A stretch of 64,000 nucleotides of DNA, taken from NCBI RefSeq assembly GCF_030848805.1, contig NC_092359.1:10432623-10496622 (forward strand), read 5' to 3'. The translations under genes and the position numbers were made by a program. Under the pieces are notes generated by a model. It was given only the letters and a program-made list of their open reading frames with translations. It made no database searches and was not told where the DNA came from. Origin of the DNA: Temnothorax longispinosus. Taxonomy: Eukaryota; Arthropoda; Insecta; Hymenoptera; Formicidae. This document shows positions 47,755 to 59,171 of this stretch, piece by piece (position 1 is the first letter of the stretch; the number at the start of each line of letters is the position of its first letter).

Positions 47755-48404
47755 TATGGTTTTAATTGGTGACCGTATATGTCTTATGTTTAAACGCGTA
47801 CTCACATTAAGACAACCTCTATTATAAATTATATATTAAGAAAGACGTTTCTTTCAGGCAGCGTAATTACAAAAAATTTCAAAAATTTTTATGCCAGCAA
47901 TAAATAAGTGAAACACGACGGATATAATATACAATCAGATTAAAGAGGAACGTCGTTGTAATGCACAAAATATTATAAGTTTAACTCGGAAGATACGCCG
48001 TTTTACAGTCAAGACAGAATTCGGTAGCTTAATAAAATTATTTGTGTGAATTTATGTACATTTCTTTATCTCAACTAAAGCTAGAATAGAACAATTACGT
48101 TAAAATAGCGTTTCTCCCTAACTTGATTTTATATCATATCGGTCGTGTTTCACTTATCTATTAATCACAAATTTAGTCTAGACAATAATTGCTTGACATT
48201 AGCATCACAGACATTCGAGGTATAAAACATTCTCTCCCTATCTCTTTTTCTTTCCTCCTCCTACTCACTCTCACTTACAAAACTTCACTCTATTACGGTT
48301 CACCGTCAATAAATACATAATAGTATTAAGTAATACATAAAGTTGTAGTATTTTAATAATTATTACTTTTTTTCTATTTTTAATCACATTATTTTTCTAT
48401 GCAG
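47755..48404 (+). repeat. Unit U3 leader
   Basis: From GGTTTTAATTGGTGACCGTA onward it matches the other leaders, with the region around the CGCGGACGACGATCG words deleted. It ends at the acceptor CTATGCAG. No dsRBD ORF. Confidence 0.6.
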
Positions 48405-48521
48405 ACCAAGTACTTCAAGTTTAGCGGATAATACTATGGATTCTTCTGCAGAACGTCAAAGTCAAGATACATCTGGTTTGCCTGTTCAATCATTTAAGGA
48501 AAAAACAGGCGCATTTAATGT
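48405..48521 (+). CDS. Linker cassette L11 (class A, short)
   Basis: 117 nt, three codons lost from the KETTEKTG region, frame kept. Acceptor CTATGCAG, donor GT|GTAATT. Confidence 0.68.
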
Positions 48522-48655
48522 GTAATTATTCGTTTTGCTTGTTATACAATATAATGATAACTTGATTATTAAATATTAACTCTTTGCAAAAAAATAATTT
48601 ACAACGTTAATGTTTTAAATAATTCCATTTCTAATTGCTCCGTACTTCAATGCAG

Positions 48656-48778
48656 ATCAAGCACTTCAAGTTCAACAGGTCACGATATGGATCCTAATCT
48701 AGAACGTCAAATTCAGGAAATAATTGATTTTGTTCTTCGATCTGAACAATCGAGAAAAAAAACAGGGGCACTTGATGG
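48656..48778 (+). CDS. Linker cassette L12 (class B, diverged)
   Basis: 123 nt. The peptide has LERQIQEIIDFVLRSEQSRKKTGA, the most diverged class B copy. Acceptor ATGCAG, donor GG|GTAATT. Confidence 0.65.
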
Positions 48779-48926
48779 GTAATTATCTAATTATTTGTTT
48801 TGTTCATATAATATCACACAATTATAATATCTTATTATTGAAATATTTATTCTTCTGCAAAAGAATAACTTATGACGTTAATATTTAGTATAATTTTATT
48901 TCTAATTGCAACACATTTCTATGCAG

Positions 48927-49052
48927 ACCAAACACCTCAATTTCAATGGGTATTGATACGAATCCTGCTGCAGAATGTCAAATTCAAGAATCACCTGGTT
49001 TGCCCGATCAATTATTTGGACAAACGAGAAAAGAAATAAGCGCATTTGATAA
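48927..49052 (+). CDS. Linker cassette L13 (class C)
   Basis: 126 nt, closest to L2 (AAECQIQESPGLP, GQTRKEISA). Acceptor ATGCAG, donor GTAATT. Confidence 0.68.
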
Positions 49053-49208
49053 GTAATTATTTGTTTTGCTTATAACTTATATCATACAATGTAATGGTAT
49101 CCAACTAGTTAAATATTAACTTTTCTGCACAAATATAACTTACAACTGTGACATATTTAATAATTACTTACTCTTATTTACTTTTAATCACAACACATTC
49201 CTACACAG

Positions 49209-49334
49209 ACCCAGCACTTCAAGTTCAGTGGATTATAGTATGGATCCTACTGCAGAACGTCAAAGTGGAGAACTATCTGGTTTGCCAGTTCAATCACTTA
49301 AAGAAATGGCAGAAGAAACAGGCGCACTTGATAA
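49209..49334 (+). CDS. Linker cassette L14 (class A)
   Basis: 126 nt. Exon and flanks (49148-49400) are nearly identical to L3. Acceptor TACACAG, donor GTAATT. Confidence 0.7.
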
Positions 49335-49487
49335 GTAATTATTTGTTTTGCTTATATCATACAGTATAGTAATATCTTGATATTTAAATATTTACTCTTT
49401 TGCAAAGTAATGATTTACAACGTTAATGTTTTAAATAATTTTTACTAAAATATTTTCTATTTCTATTTGCACCGTATTTTAATGCAG

Positions 49488-49613
49488 ACCAAGCACTTCA
49501 AGTTTAGCGGATTATAGTGTGGATCCTTCTGCAGAACGTCAAAGTCAAGATACATCTAGTTTGCCCGTTCAATCATTTAGAGAAACGGCAGAAGAAACAG
49601 GCGAACTTAATGA
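49488..49613 (+). CDS. Linker cassette L15 (class A)
   Basis: 126 nt, practically the same as L1, the cassette fused to the dsRBDs (SVDPSAERQSQDTSSLPVQS, then EETGELN), but here with a normal intron and acceptor ATGCAG. Confidence 0.72.
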
Positions 49614-49780
49614 GTAATTATTTGTTTTGCTTATATCATACAGTATAGTAATATCTTGATATTTAAATATTTACTCTTTGCAAAGTAATGATTTACAACG
49701 TTAATGTTTTAAATAATTTTTATTTAAATATTTTTCATTTAAATATTTTCTATTTCTATTTGCACCGTATTTCAATGCAG

Positions 49781-49906
49781 ACCAAGCACTTCAAGTTTAG
49801 CGGATTATAGTGTGGATCCTACTGCAGAACGTCAAAGTGAAGAACTATCTGGCTTGCCCGTTCAATCATTTAAAGAAACGACAGAAAAAATTCAAAAAAC
49901 AGGCGC
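49781..49906 (+). CDS. Linker cassette L16 (class A, long), body
   Basis: The exon continues to 49915 (135 nt) because of a three-codon insertion (IQK) before the end. Acceptor ATGCAG, donor GA|GTAATT at 49916. In frame. Confidence 0.66.
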
Positions 49907-50068
49907 TCTTAACGAGTAATTATTCGTTTTGCTTATGTCATACAATATAATGATATCTCGATATTTAAATGTTTACTTTTTTGCGAGAGAGTGATTTACA
50001 GCTTTAATATCTTAAATAATTTCTATTTACATATTTTTCATTTCTAATTGCACCGTATTTCAATGCAG

Positions 50069-50194
50069 ATCAAGCACTTTAAGTTTAGCGGATAATGGTA
50101 TGGATCTTTCTGCAGAACGTCAAAGTCAAGATACATCTGGCTTGCCCGTTCAATCATTTAAAGAAACGACAGAAAAAACAGGCGTTCTTAATGA
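50069..50194 (+). CDS. Linker cassette L17 (class A)
   Basis: 126 nt; acceptor ATGCAG, donor GTAACT. Peptide LADNGMDLSAERQSQDTSG. Confidence 0.68.
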
Positions 50195-50329
50195 GTAACT
50201 ATTAGTCTTGCTTATTATACAATATAATGATAACTTGATATTTAAATATTTACTCTTTTTCAAAAGAATAACTTACAACGTTAATGTCTTAAATAATTCC
50301 ATTTCTAATTGCACCGTATTTCAATGCAG

Positions 50330-50455
50330 ATCAAGCACTTCAAGTTCAATGGATTTCAATACGAATCCTTCTGCAGAACGTCAAAGTCAGAAAACAGTTG
50401 ACTTGGGTCCTCAAACGTGTGAACAATCGAGAAAGGAAACAAGGGCACGTGATAG
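50330..50455 (+). CDS. Linker cassette L18 (class B)
   Basis: 126 nt; acceptor ATGCAG, donor AG|GTAATT. Peptide PSAERQSQKTVDLGPQT then CEQSRKETRARD. Confidence 0.68.
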
Positions 50456-50591
50456 GTAATTATTTGTTTTGCTTGTATCACACAATATAATGACATATTA
50501 TTATTAAAATATTTACTCTTCTGCAAAGGATAATTTATAACGTTAATATTTTATATAATTCTATTTTTAATTGCAACACATTTTGATGCAG

Positions 50592-50665
50592 ACCAAGCAT
50601 TTCAAGTTCAACGGATTATATGATACAAACCCTTCTGCAGAACGTTAACATACTGCAGAATAATC
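50592..50665 (+). pseudogene. Linker relic L19
   Basis: A good acceptor (GATGCAG) but a frameshift, TGA/TAA stops and no donor. It is followed by CTGCAGAATAATCGTTGGC as in L24. Confidence 0.65.
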
Positions 50666-50937
50666 GTTGGCTTCTGTATTGTCCGCGTTTTTTTATTTGC
50701 AAGTTAATATATCATAGGTTTTATATTTCCATGGTTTTCATGTAATTGTAAAAAAGGAGTGATATCCGTACAAAGCGTACCTTCTTAAAAAAGTAAATAA
50801 AATGCCAGGTATATGTGCTCCATACACAATCTTTATTGAAAAAAAATTTGATCTAATTTTGTCATACAATTATAATTGCTTTTTTTCTACAAAAACAATG
50901 ATACTCGAAAGTTTGCATCAAACGAATAAAATAAATT

Positions 50938-51387
50938 CCCAGATAGCAAAGCGTGTCTGATCAAAATTGCGCAAACCTGTGATTGCTTATGATGCTGACA
51001 ACTTGCCGTACATTTGCTTCAATTGATGTCGAGTAATTCAATATTTGAAGCAACACGCAGGCAATATTGGATATATGTATTGCCAGCAATTTGTCGGCAA
51101 GAGAACAGCATCAAATTTACTTCGCGTTGCTAGCAATATAACAGCATTGTGTGATCTTATGAATTATTAAAGCAACATGACAGCTACAGCTCGAATTTTG
51201 AATCAGACGATTTTAGACCGCAGCATATAAGTTGCCAACAAGTTGCTGGCAAGTAGTTGTACAAAATTGTCATATCGTGAAGGCATCAACTTGCCGACAA
51301 ATGCGGACTCAGTTGCCACAATTCTGATAGCAACACATACTATGTTGGCAACATGCCACAACAATGTAGACACGTTGCTGTCTGCGT
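50938..51387. mobile_element. TIR element packed with TTGC...GCAA words
   Basis: The ends CCCAGATAGCAAAGCGTGTCT and AGACACGTTGCTGTCTGCG are diverged inverted repeats. The interior repeats TTGCCGACAA, TTGCTGGCAA and GCAACA many times. No protein. It interrupts the conserved post-linker block. Confidence 0.55.
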
Positions 51388-51749
51388 CTTTAAGAAAATC
51401 AGATGTTACTACTAACTTATCCTATTTACTTGATGCAAACTTCCGAATATTATTGTAAATATTTTGGAGAAACATATAAGATGTTACTAATTTGTCATAT
51501 TCACTTAGCGCAAAAATTCTGATTGTTTTTATAGTAAAAAACACAAATAAAATTATAACATCAAATATTATTTCAGAATATTTTCCAATAATGAGTTCTA
51601 TAGAGCACGTACATTTGATTATTATTGACGTTATTTATATTTTCAGAAAAATGTAATTTTTGTATATCTGTACGTGATCTAGTAATTATATAAATTTGAA
51701 CTACATATCCATATAAACATACGCCCCAATAAAAAAAAATTATACTTCT

Positions 51750-53222
51750 TTTGCTTCCTCATAGAGGAAGCTTTGTTTTCGTGAATTTTGTATATGAACC
51801 TTTGATTGCGTATAAAGTTGGGTCTAATCAACCAAATTTAAACGATTTATATATAAAATAGGGGTAGAAGAAGAGATTGGTTTTTGAGTTTTTGATGCCA
51901 ATATGTTCACAGTGTTCTAAAATGTCGAAATATCGCATTAAAATCGCATGTCCGTATGTGTGTATGTGCAGATTTGATGTCCGTGGTTGCTCTAACTTCC
52001 GTAAATATTGAGATATCGGGTTGTTTTTTTTAATCGATAGAGTATCATTCAAGGAAGGTTGGTATTGAATTTGGCGATGATCGGTAAAGGGGTTCTTTTT
52101 TTTTTAAATTTTAAATTTTTTTAGAAATGTCCGTGCATGGTTGCTCTAACTTCCGCAAATTTGAAGATATCGATCTATTTCTAATTTTATTATATTTTTT
52201 AGTCTTTTCTATCCCTATTTCATATATAATTTTTTAAGATTTGGATGATTAGACCGAGCTTTATACGCGATCAAAGGTCCATAATTTTGATCGCATATCA
52301 AGCTAACAATAAGTCTAATCAACCGAATTTAAAAGAATTATATATGAAATAGGGGTAGAAAAGACCGAGATAAAAATTGTTTTTTGAGTTTTTGATGCCA
52401 TTGGTTGATTAGACCCAGCTTTATACGCGATCAAAGGTCCATAATTTTGATCGTATATAAAGCTAAGTCTAATCAACCGAATTTAAAAGAATTATATATG
52501 AAATAGGGGTAGAAAAGACCGAAGTAAAAATTGTTTTTTGAGTTTTCGATGCCAATGTGTTGCTTATGTTCAAAAACGTCGAATTTAAATTTTTTGAGGA
52601 TCGGTTTTGAGGATTGGCTACCCATCAAATAACTTAGGGTAGATTGAGGCAAATCGGATTAATATAAGTTGTAAGACAATTTTTGTTAGTATTTTATTTT
52701 AAACGAGCAATTTTATCGTGCTAATTAGTAATCCGATTTGCCTCGATCTACCTTATACATTTTTTAGGCAGAAATCGGTAACCCTTTCACTAATCTTCGC
52801 CAAATTCGAAACAACCACCCTTTAATGATACTTTATATATAAGATTACGTGTATGATTTGTACACTTTTTAGGCAAAAATTGGTAACCCCTTCACCGATC
52901 ATTGCCAAATATTCAACACTAATCTATCTTTAATGATACTCTATCCATAAAAAAAGTGTGCAAGTAGAAACTTGCACATTGCTTCTTCATAGTTTTTAAG
53001 TGAGCAAGTAGAAACTTGCACATTGGTTCCTTATAGTTTTTAAGTGTGCAAGTAGAAACCTGCATTGCTTCCTCTATGAGGAAGCCAAATTAATAAATAT
53101 CTACTAATAATTATGCATACAAAAACAGGCTTCCTCATAGAGGGAGCAATGTGCAGGTTTCTACTTGCACACTTAAAAACTATAAGGAAGCAATGTGCAA
53201 GTTTCTACTTGCTCACTTTTTT
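51750..53222. mobile_element. Family E, copy 5 (reverse orientation)
   Basis: Mirror of 40138-41715, with modules in opposite order and strand. Its palindromic array (52953-53217) has only about five 45-bp units against thirteen in copy 3. Confidence 0.7.
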
Positions 53223-53304
53223 ACCTTTGTAAGAAATTCTGCAAGCGCTTTTTAAGGCGCTCACTGTATCACATTTAGTATCAGACGATTAATCTTTATT
53301 ACAG

Positions 53305-53646
53305 GTCAGTCATAATGGCACTGAAAAGAAAACGCAGCTTTTTGTGGAATTATTTCGAGCAATTGAAACCTTCGCTAATAAAGTGCGCAATTTGTAAAAT
53401 GGAAATTTATATGCCTCATCTATCAAACAGCACAGCAATAATGATAGGACACTTAAATAGACATGGAATATTTTTCAATAATGACACTTTCACACTTCCT
53501 GACGACTTGAAGAAATATTACTCGGAGTTACCGGGATATAAGGCAAAATGTAATGATTGCGGTAAAACAATGTCCTTCTTAACAAATATTGTACGTTTAC
53601 GAAAACATTTAAGAAGACATTCCACAAGAATCCTGAGTCGAGATGA
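53305..53646 (+). CDS. Zinc-finger cassette Z8 (intact)
   Basis: 114 codons. Finger 1: CAIC, variable MPHLSNSTAIM, GHLNRH. Finger 2: CNDC, FLTNIVRLRKH, RRH. Acceptor TTATTACAG, donor GA|GTAAGT, AATAAA at 53691. With Z9 it forms a subfamily sharing the GHLN-H first-finger end. Confidence 0.82.
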
Positions 53647-53950
53647 GTAAGTACACATTCAAAAAATTAATAAAATACTAAAGTCTATAAAATAAATGCA
53701 ATAAAACGATCAGCAGCTAAAGATAAAACGCGAATACAAGTTTTTATCAGGTAATTCATATAATATTTATTTACAATTTTGATCATAAATACGTTTCTCA
53801 AATAGTAATAAAAATAATATTTCAATTATTTTGAATAATTTAAATAAATTTGAGTCAATTATTTCACGTTCTTTTATGCATCATAGATATAGACCAGAAA
53901 TTTAAATTAGATGTCTATTTGGTTGACATTAACACTGTAGAAATTCAAGA

Positions 53951-54345
53951 CAGTTTCCTAAGTAAGTAAACAAACTTGAAGGGGATATTTTTTGGCTTAC
54001 TTGAAAAAGAAAAAATTGTCTAAACATGTGTCTTAAACTATATCGTTTTCAAAATACAGGATGTCAAAATTGTGAAAAAAAAAAAAAAAAAAAAAATGAA
54101 AACTGAAAATCTAGAAAACGTTTAAAGATATTTCATTCAAATTTAGTATGCGTATATGCGGTATTAAGAAATGTATCTTCCAGTACCGATGAATTATTTT
54201 TTAACCTATCTGGGGCATGTGTTTTTGACACCATGTGTTTTGAAGACAAAGTAGTTTAGAACACATGTTTATAGGACCTTTTTTTCTTAAAATAAGCCAA
54301 GGAATATCTCCTTCAAGTTTGTGTACTTACTTAGAAAACACCCTG
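53951..54345. mobile_element. MITE with TTTCCTAAGTAAGT ends
   Basis: CAGTTTCCTAAGTAAGT and ACTTACTTAGAAAACACCCTG are inverted, continuing inward (ACAAACTTGAAGG / CTTCAAGTTTGTG). Related sequence begins at 59840. A poly-A run lies near 54078. Mariner-like. Confidence 0.6.
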
Positions 54346-54567
54346 TATAAAATGTATAATATTATACCCAGTTCTTATAGGTATTCAAATTAAATAGCTC
54401 AATTTAATAACATCTATATAGCACAACTCAAATCTGCCATCCATATATTACATAAATGATTAATAATTAATAAAAAATTTTATTAGCCAACAATTAACGG
54501 TTCTTTATCATTTGAATATAGGTGTAGGTCAAATGTCAACATAGTGTAGGATTAATAAATAAATACT

Positions 54568-54950
54568 TGTAGAGTCGGAATAAATGATTAACGTTATATG
54601 AATATTTATTTTGAGCAAATTTATAAATTAGGCAAATAGTTATGACAAAAGCGATGCAATGAATATATAAGTAATGACGGACGATACAAATATGAACTCT
54701 TATCGTCTCTTATCTTAACTCTATCTCGTATCCCGATTACTCGTATATAACTCGCTAAATGTCTCGTATCTCGGACGAACGTAACTCTTAATACTGTCTT
54801 ACTCGTTAGTGAACGCGCGACGTCACTCTGTATTGCTCGACTTGCTCTCTCCGACTGACTGACGATCGGAGCGGTCGTCGCGCACAACTTTGCGAAGACG
54901 TTCGATCCTCGATTATCGATTATCGACCGGGCGCGGAAAATAATCCCACA
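54568..54950. mobile_element. Candidate solo LTR
   Basis: It starts TGTAGAGTCGG and ends AATCCCACA (TG...CA). It is flanked by ATACT and ATAGT, a 5-bp duplication with one mismatch. It interrupts DNA that is continuous in the U1 downstream block. It is less AT-rich than its surroundings. The minus-strand frame 54621-55004 runs across its border, so it is not a real gene. Confidence 0.5.
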
Positions 54951-55002
54951 ATAGTGATATTGATTATTCGTTATCCTTGAAATTATTATTATATATAGCA
55001 CC

Positions 55003-55950
55003 AACCTAATTTATTCTGACATATTCTACAATTTTTCATGAGAACATTCTATCATTTTCTACCGTTTTAATTTGTAACCGTATTCGTCTTATGTTTAAAC
55101 GTGTACTCATATTAACCGCGTTAATTGCTATAGACGAAAATACTCGCGGACGACGATCGTCCGTCAGACGCTTCGGACGAGTTAATTCGTTTGTTTAGGA
55201 AACTACTCAGACTCTCAGAAGTCAAATCGTAAGCATTGTAATGTAGCTCTTTGTGTTGTTCTATGCTTTCAAATTTATCACACAGAAAAACAATTCAAAT
55301 ACATTGGTATTTTTTCTTTACGCATTTCTTCTTTTTACTTCTTTTCTTACCTCAAATATCAAGAAAATAAAACATTAGTTGCTGTTGATTAAACATTCTC
55401 GATTTTTAATCATATTTGTAGTCAAATTATGAAAATTTGCTTGACAAACTTGCGGTCTAAGTTAATAAAGCGTCTGACAGGCAATATCGTCGAGCGAGTA
55501 TTCTCTAAAGCAGTTAAAGGATTAAGGCAGTCTCTATTATAAATTATTTATTAGGAAAAACGTCTCTTTCAGTGACGTTACTCAAGAACGTCATTGTAAC
55601 GTAAAAAAATCACAAGTTGAATTAGGGAGATACACCATTTTACGGTCAGGACAGGATTTTAGTAAAGTAATAAAATTATTCGTGTGAATTTATGTACATT
55701 TCTTTCAACTGCAACTAGAACAAATCAAGCTAGTTGTTTGATATTAGCATTACAGAAATTTGAGGTATAAAACATTCTCTCCCTATTTTTTTCTCTTTCT
55801 TCCTCTTCCTCATTCTCACTTACAAAACTTCACTCCATTACGGTTCACCTACAATAAGTACATATAATAGCATTAAGTAATACGTACAGTTGTAGTATTT
55901 TAATAATTATTACCTTTTTCTAATTTTAATCACACCACTTTTCTATGCAG
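55003..55950 (+). repeat. Unit U4 leader
   Basis: The closest match to the U1 leader, including the CGCGGACGACGATCG and GACGAGTTAATTCGTTTGTT words. It runs to the acceptor TATGCAG. No dsRBD ORF is present, showing the site before the Loqs copy arrived, or a copy that never had it. Confidence 0.62.
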
Positions 55951-56076
55951 ACCAAACATTTCAAGTTTAGCGGATAATGGTATGGATCCTTCTGCAGAAC
56001 GTCAAAGTCAAGATACATCTAGTTTGCCCGTTCAATCATTTAAAGAAACGACAGAAAAAACAGTCGCACTCAATAA
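55951..56076 (+). CDS. Linker cassette L20 (class A)
   Basis: 126 nt; acceptor TATGCAG, donor AA|GTAATT. Peptide PSAERQSQDTSSLPVQS, then TVALN. Confidence 0.68.
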
Positions 56077-56226
56077 GTAATTATTCGTTTTCTTATATCA
56101 CACAATATAATAATATCTCGATATTTAAATGTTTACTTTTGCGAGAGAGTAATTTACAACTTTAATATTTTAAATAATTTCCATTTACATATTTTCCATA
56201 TCTAATTGCACCATATTTTAATGCAG

Positions 56227-56352
56227 TCGAAGCACTTCAACTTTGACGTGTTGTGTTATGGATCTTTCTGCAGAATGTCAAAGTCAAGATACATCTGGTT
56301 TGTCCGGTCAATCATTTAAAGAAACGGCAGGAAAAACAGGCGCACATAATGA
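56227..56352 (+). CDS. Linker cassette L21 (class A, diverged)
   Basis: 126 nt; begins TCGAAGC instead of ACCAAGC, with a CCVMDLSAECQSQDTSG core. Acceptor ATGCAG, donor GA|GTAATT. Open. Confidence 0.64.
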
Positions 56353-56508
56353 GTAATTATTCGTTTTTCTTATATCACACAATGTAATAATATCTTGATA
56401 TTTAAATGTTTACTCTTTAATTGCGAAAGAGTAATTTACAACTTTAATATTTTAAATAATTTCCATTTACATATTTTCCATTTCTAATTTCATCGTATTT
56501 CAATGCAG

Positions 56509-56634
56509 ATCAAGCACTTCAAGTTTAGCGGATAATGGTGTGGATCCTTTTGCAGAACGTCAAAGTCAAGATACATCTGACTTGCTTGTTCAATCATTTA
56601 AAGAAACGACAGAAAAAACAGACGCTCTTAAAGA
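56509..56634 (+). CDS. Linker cassette L22 (class A)
   Basis: 126 nt; acceptor ATGCAG; the only linker with a GTAAGT donor, the type otherwise seen on zinc-finger exons. Peptide PFAERQSQDTSDLLVQS. Confidence 0.66.
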
Positions 56635-56687
56635 GTAAGTATTCGTATTGCTTATATCATACAATATAATGGTATGTTGATATTTAA

Positions 56688-56994
56688 ACCTCGGAAAACA
56701 CATAGGATCAATTTGACCCTGTGTTTTTTGTCAGAAAAATTTTTAGCCAGAAATATTAAAAATAAAAAAAATAAATTTTTTTTCGTAAATTACGTTTTTT
56801 GTAAATAATTCCAACGGCATTTTTTATTTATATTAATTGATTTAACAATGTTCCAAGCTTCCAAGTACATCTGGAAATTTTTTCAAGTTGATTGCACTCG
56901 TCAATTTAAAATGGTAGACGATCAAAGTGTGTGTAGGGTCAGATTGACCCAAAGTGTTCTCCGTGAATAAAAAAATATATGTGTTCTCCGAGGG
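56688..56994. mobile_element. TTAA-flanked 307-bp element in the L22-L23 intron
   Basis: TTAA 56684-56687 and 56995-56998 flank CCTCGGAAAACACAT and ATGTGTTCTCCGAGG. The interior has inverted GGTCAGATTGACCC-type words. The sequence on both sides joins to the usual inter-linker intron (GATATTTAAATATTTACTC). Confidence 0.78.
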
Positions 56995-57082
56995 TTAAAT
57001 ATTTACTCTTTTCCAAAAAAATAATTTACAACATTAGCGTTTTAAATAAGTATATTTCTAATGACTACGTATTTCAATGTAG

Positions 57083-57208
57083 ACCAAGCACTTCAAGTTC
57101 AATGGCTTATAATACAAATCCCGCTGCAGAATGTCAAAGTCAAGAAACAGTTGATTTGGATCCTCAAATGTGTGAACAATCGAGAAAGGAAACAAAGGCA
57201 CGTGATAG
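57083..57208 (+). CDS. Linker cassette L23 (class B)
   Basis: 126 nt; acceptor AATGTAG, donor AG|GTAATT. Peptide AAECQSQETVDLDPQM, then CEQSRKETKARD. Confidence 0.68.
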
Positions 57209-57351
57209 GTAATTATTTGTTTTGCTTGTACCACATAATATAATGACATTTTATTATTAAAATATTTATTTTTCTGCAAAGGATAATTTATAACGTTAAT
57301 ATTTTATATAATTCCAATTTCCAATTTTATATAATTCCGATTTCGATGCAG

Positions 57352-57425
57352 ACCAAGCATTTCAAGTTCAACGGGTTATGATACGAATATTTCTGTAGGA
57401 CGTTAACATACTGCAGAACAATCGT
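57352..57425 (+). pseudogene. Linker relic L24
   Basis: Acceptor GATGCAG present; the frame ends at a TAG in place of the usual GCAGAACG word, and there is no donor. Equivalent to L19. Confidence 0.65.
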
Positions 57426-58594
57426 TGACTTCTGTATTGTTCATGTTTTTAATTTATCAAAGGTTTTATCTTTTCATGGTTCTCATGTAATTGTAAAAGG
57501 AGTAATATCCGTACAAAACTTACCTTCTTAAAAGAGTTAATAAAATGCGCAGGTATACGTGCTCCGTACAAAATCTTTATTGAAAAAAAATTTTTAATTT
57601 TTAAACTTATGCGAGACTGTCAGTTTGTTCCTCACTTCCATCGTGTGAACATGTTTCGTTTTGTAGCTCTGTAATTTTGGTATTTCGTGTATGCCACTTT
57701 GATATTGTGAATTTCGCTTGTATGGTACGCAATACGAATTGGAGCCATATCATGGGACATTCTCTGTGTAAATAGGTACTCTTTTTTTTACTCGTTTTGC
57801 TGTGCATCATACTTATTTTCTGTTAATTTCTAGTCTTTCATGTATGATGTTTCTGCCAAAATTTCATAAGCATTAGACAGAGAGTGAGAGTATTTTGTTG
57901 GATTACTTGATAAGGATCCTGGGTTGAAACGTTGTGAAGCTATTATGTATTGATTGCCAATTGTTTTTGAGATAAATATATTCTCTTTAGACAACAATTT
58001 TGATTTAATTTTGACATATAATTTCATGTATGTTTCTTGCTACAAAAACAATGTTACCCCAAAGTTTGGATTAAGTAAACAAGATAAATTAGTAACATCG
58101 AGAATTTTTTAAATAAAGTTTCTTTATTATACTTGTTGTATACGTGTTCTGAAAAAGAACACGTACCCAACAACTACATATAATAAAAAAACATCATTTA
58201 GGAAAATCAGATGTTACTACTAATTTATATCCCATTCACTTGATGCAAACTTTCTGATGTCATTGTAAATATTTTATACAAACATCAGATGTTACTAATT
58301 TATCGTATTCACTTGGCGCAACAATACTAATATTATAGTTTTATAGTAAATAACACAAATAAAATTATAACATCAAATATTATTTAAAAATGTTGTCCAA
58401 TAATGAGTTGGAATAAAGCACGTACATGTGGTTATTGGCATTATTTACTCTTTTTATAAAAATGTGACATTTGTATATCTGTACGTGATATGGTAATTAG
58501 GAAAATTGTAATTATATATCTAAACATACGCCCTAATATAAAAAATCCATATCTTCTTTTTACCTTTGTGAAAAATTCTACAAACGCTTTTTAA
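57426..58594 (+). other. Post-linker and pre-zinc-finger intron of U4
   Basis: Conserved blocks (ATAAAATGCG, TTGATGCAAACTTTCTGATG) surround an unassigned insert at about 57600-57990 whose minus-strand frames (57607-57810, 57830-58027) show no domain. Confidence 0.45.
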
Positions 58595-59118
58595 GGGGAT
58601 CCTATAGCGAAGGCCGAACTTCCTCGACGTCGGTAATGTCAACATTTCTAATCCTGTTTTCTATGTTATATATCTATGTCTGTCCGTGTCTAACCAGAGG
58701 CATCTGTCTTTGTTCGATTGCTGCGCCATCTCTCGCTACACGCAACACTGCTTATCCTGTCAACCTAAATGTGCTTTTGCTTAATAAAACTTCATTTTAC
58801 GGAATCTTTTTTTCTAGACGTTGAATCTTAGTTTTATTTACTCGATATTGTTCCTACATGTTGTCCCTACGTCGCCTTGGTGTCATTATATATATATAAA
58901 CTGCAGTAATTTTGTTATTGTCGCCAGATGACAGTTGTATGTGCCCAAATTAGTAAAATTTTTAATTTTTTTTCGTTCCCGATATGAAATCGTACAACGC
59001 GATGTAGATTTTTGTGCGTACTTTAATTCTAGACCAAAAACTTGCAATTCTGTAAAGCCAATTCAAAAATTCCTTAAAATGAAAAAATGTCGGTAACTAC
59101 CGCCACTATAGGATCCCC
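58595..59118. mobile_element. TTAA-flanked 524-bp element in front of Z9
   Basis: TTAA 58591-58594 and 59119-59122 flank GGGGATCCTATAGCG and CACTATAGGATCCCC. The empty site CTTTTTAAGGCGCTCACTG is present at 53250 before Z8. Related to 20600-21085. Confidence 0.85.
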
Positions 59119-59171
59119 TTAAGGCGCTCACTGTATCACATTTAGTATCAAACGATTAATTTGTATTACAG

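Larger units (their letters stand above)
50666..53304 (+). other. Intron-like stretch of U3 filled with repeats
   Basis: Post-linker block (50755-50937), a TIR element, a resumption of the block (51388-51745), a family E element in reverse, then the pre-zinc-finger block ending at the acceptor TTTATTACAG. Confidence 0.5.

Noticed and set aside
40425..53120. Apparent inversion of the spacer between the two palindromic arrays (40426-40452 and 53077-53130)
   Set aside because: The flanking family E bodies are inverted too, so the whole element is simply in the other orientation; there is no switch-like spacer flip.
54621..55004. 127-codon minus-strand frame
   Set aside because: It crosses the border of the candidate solo LTR and the conserved leader; no domain recognised.
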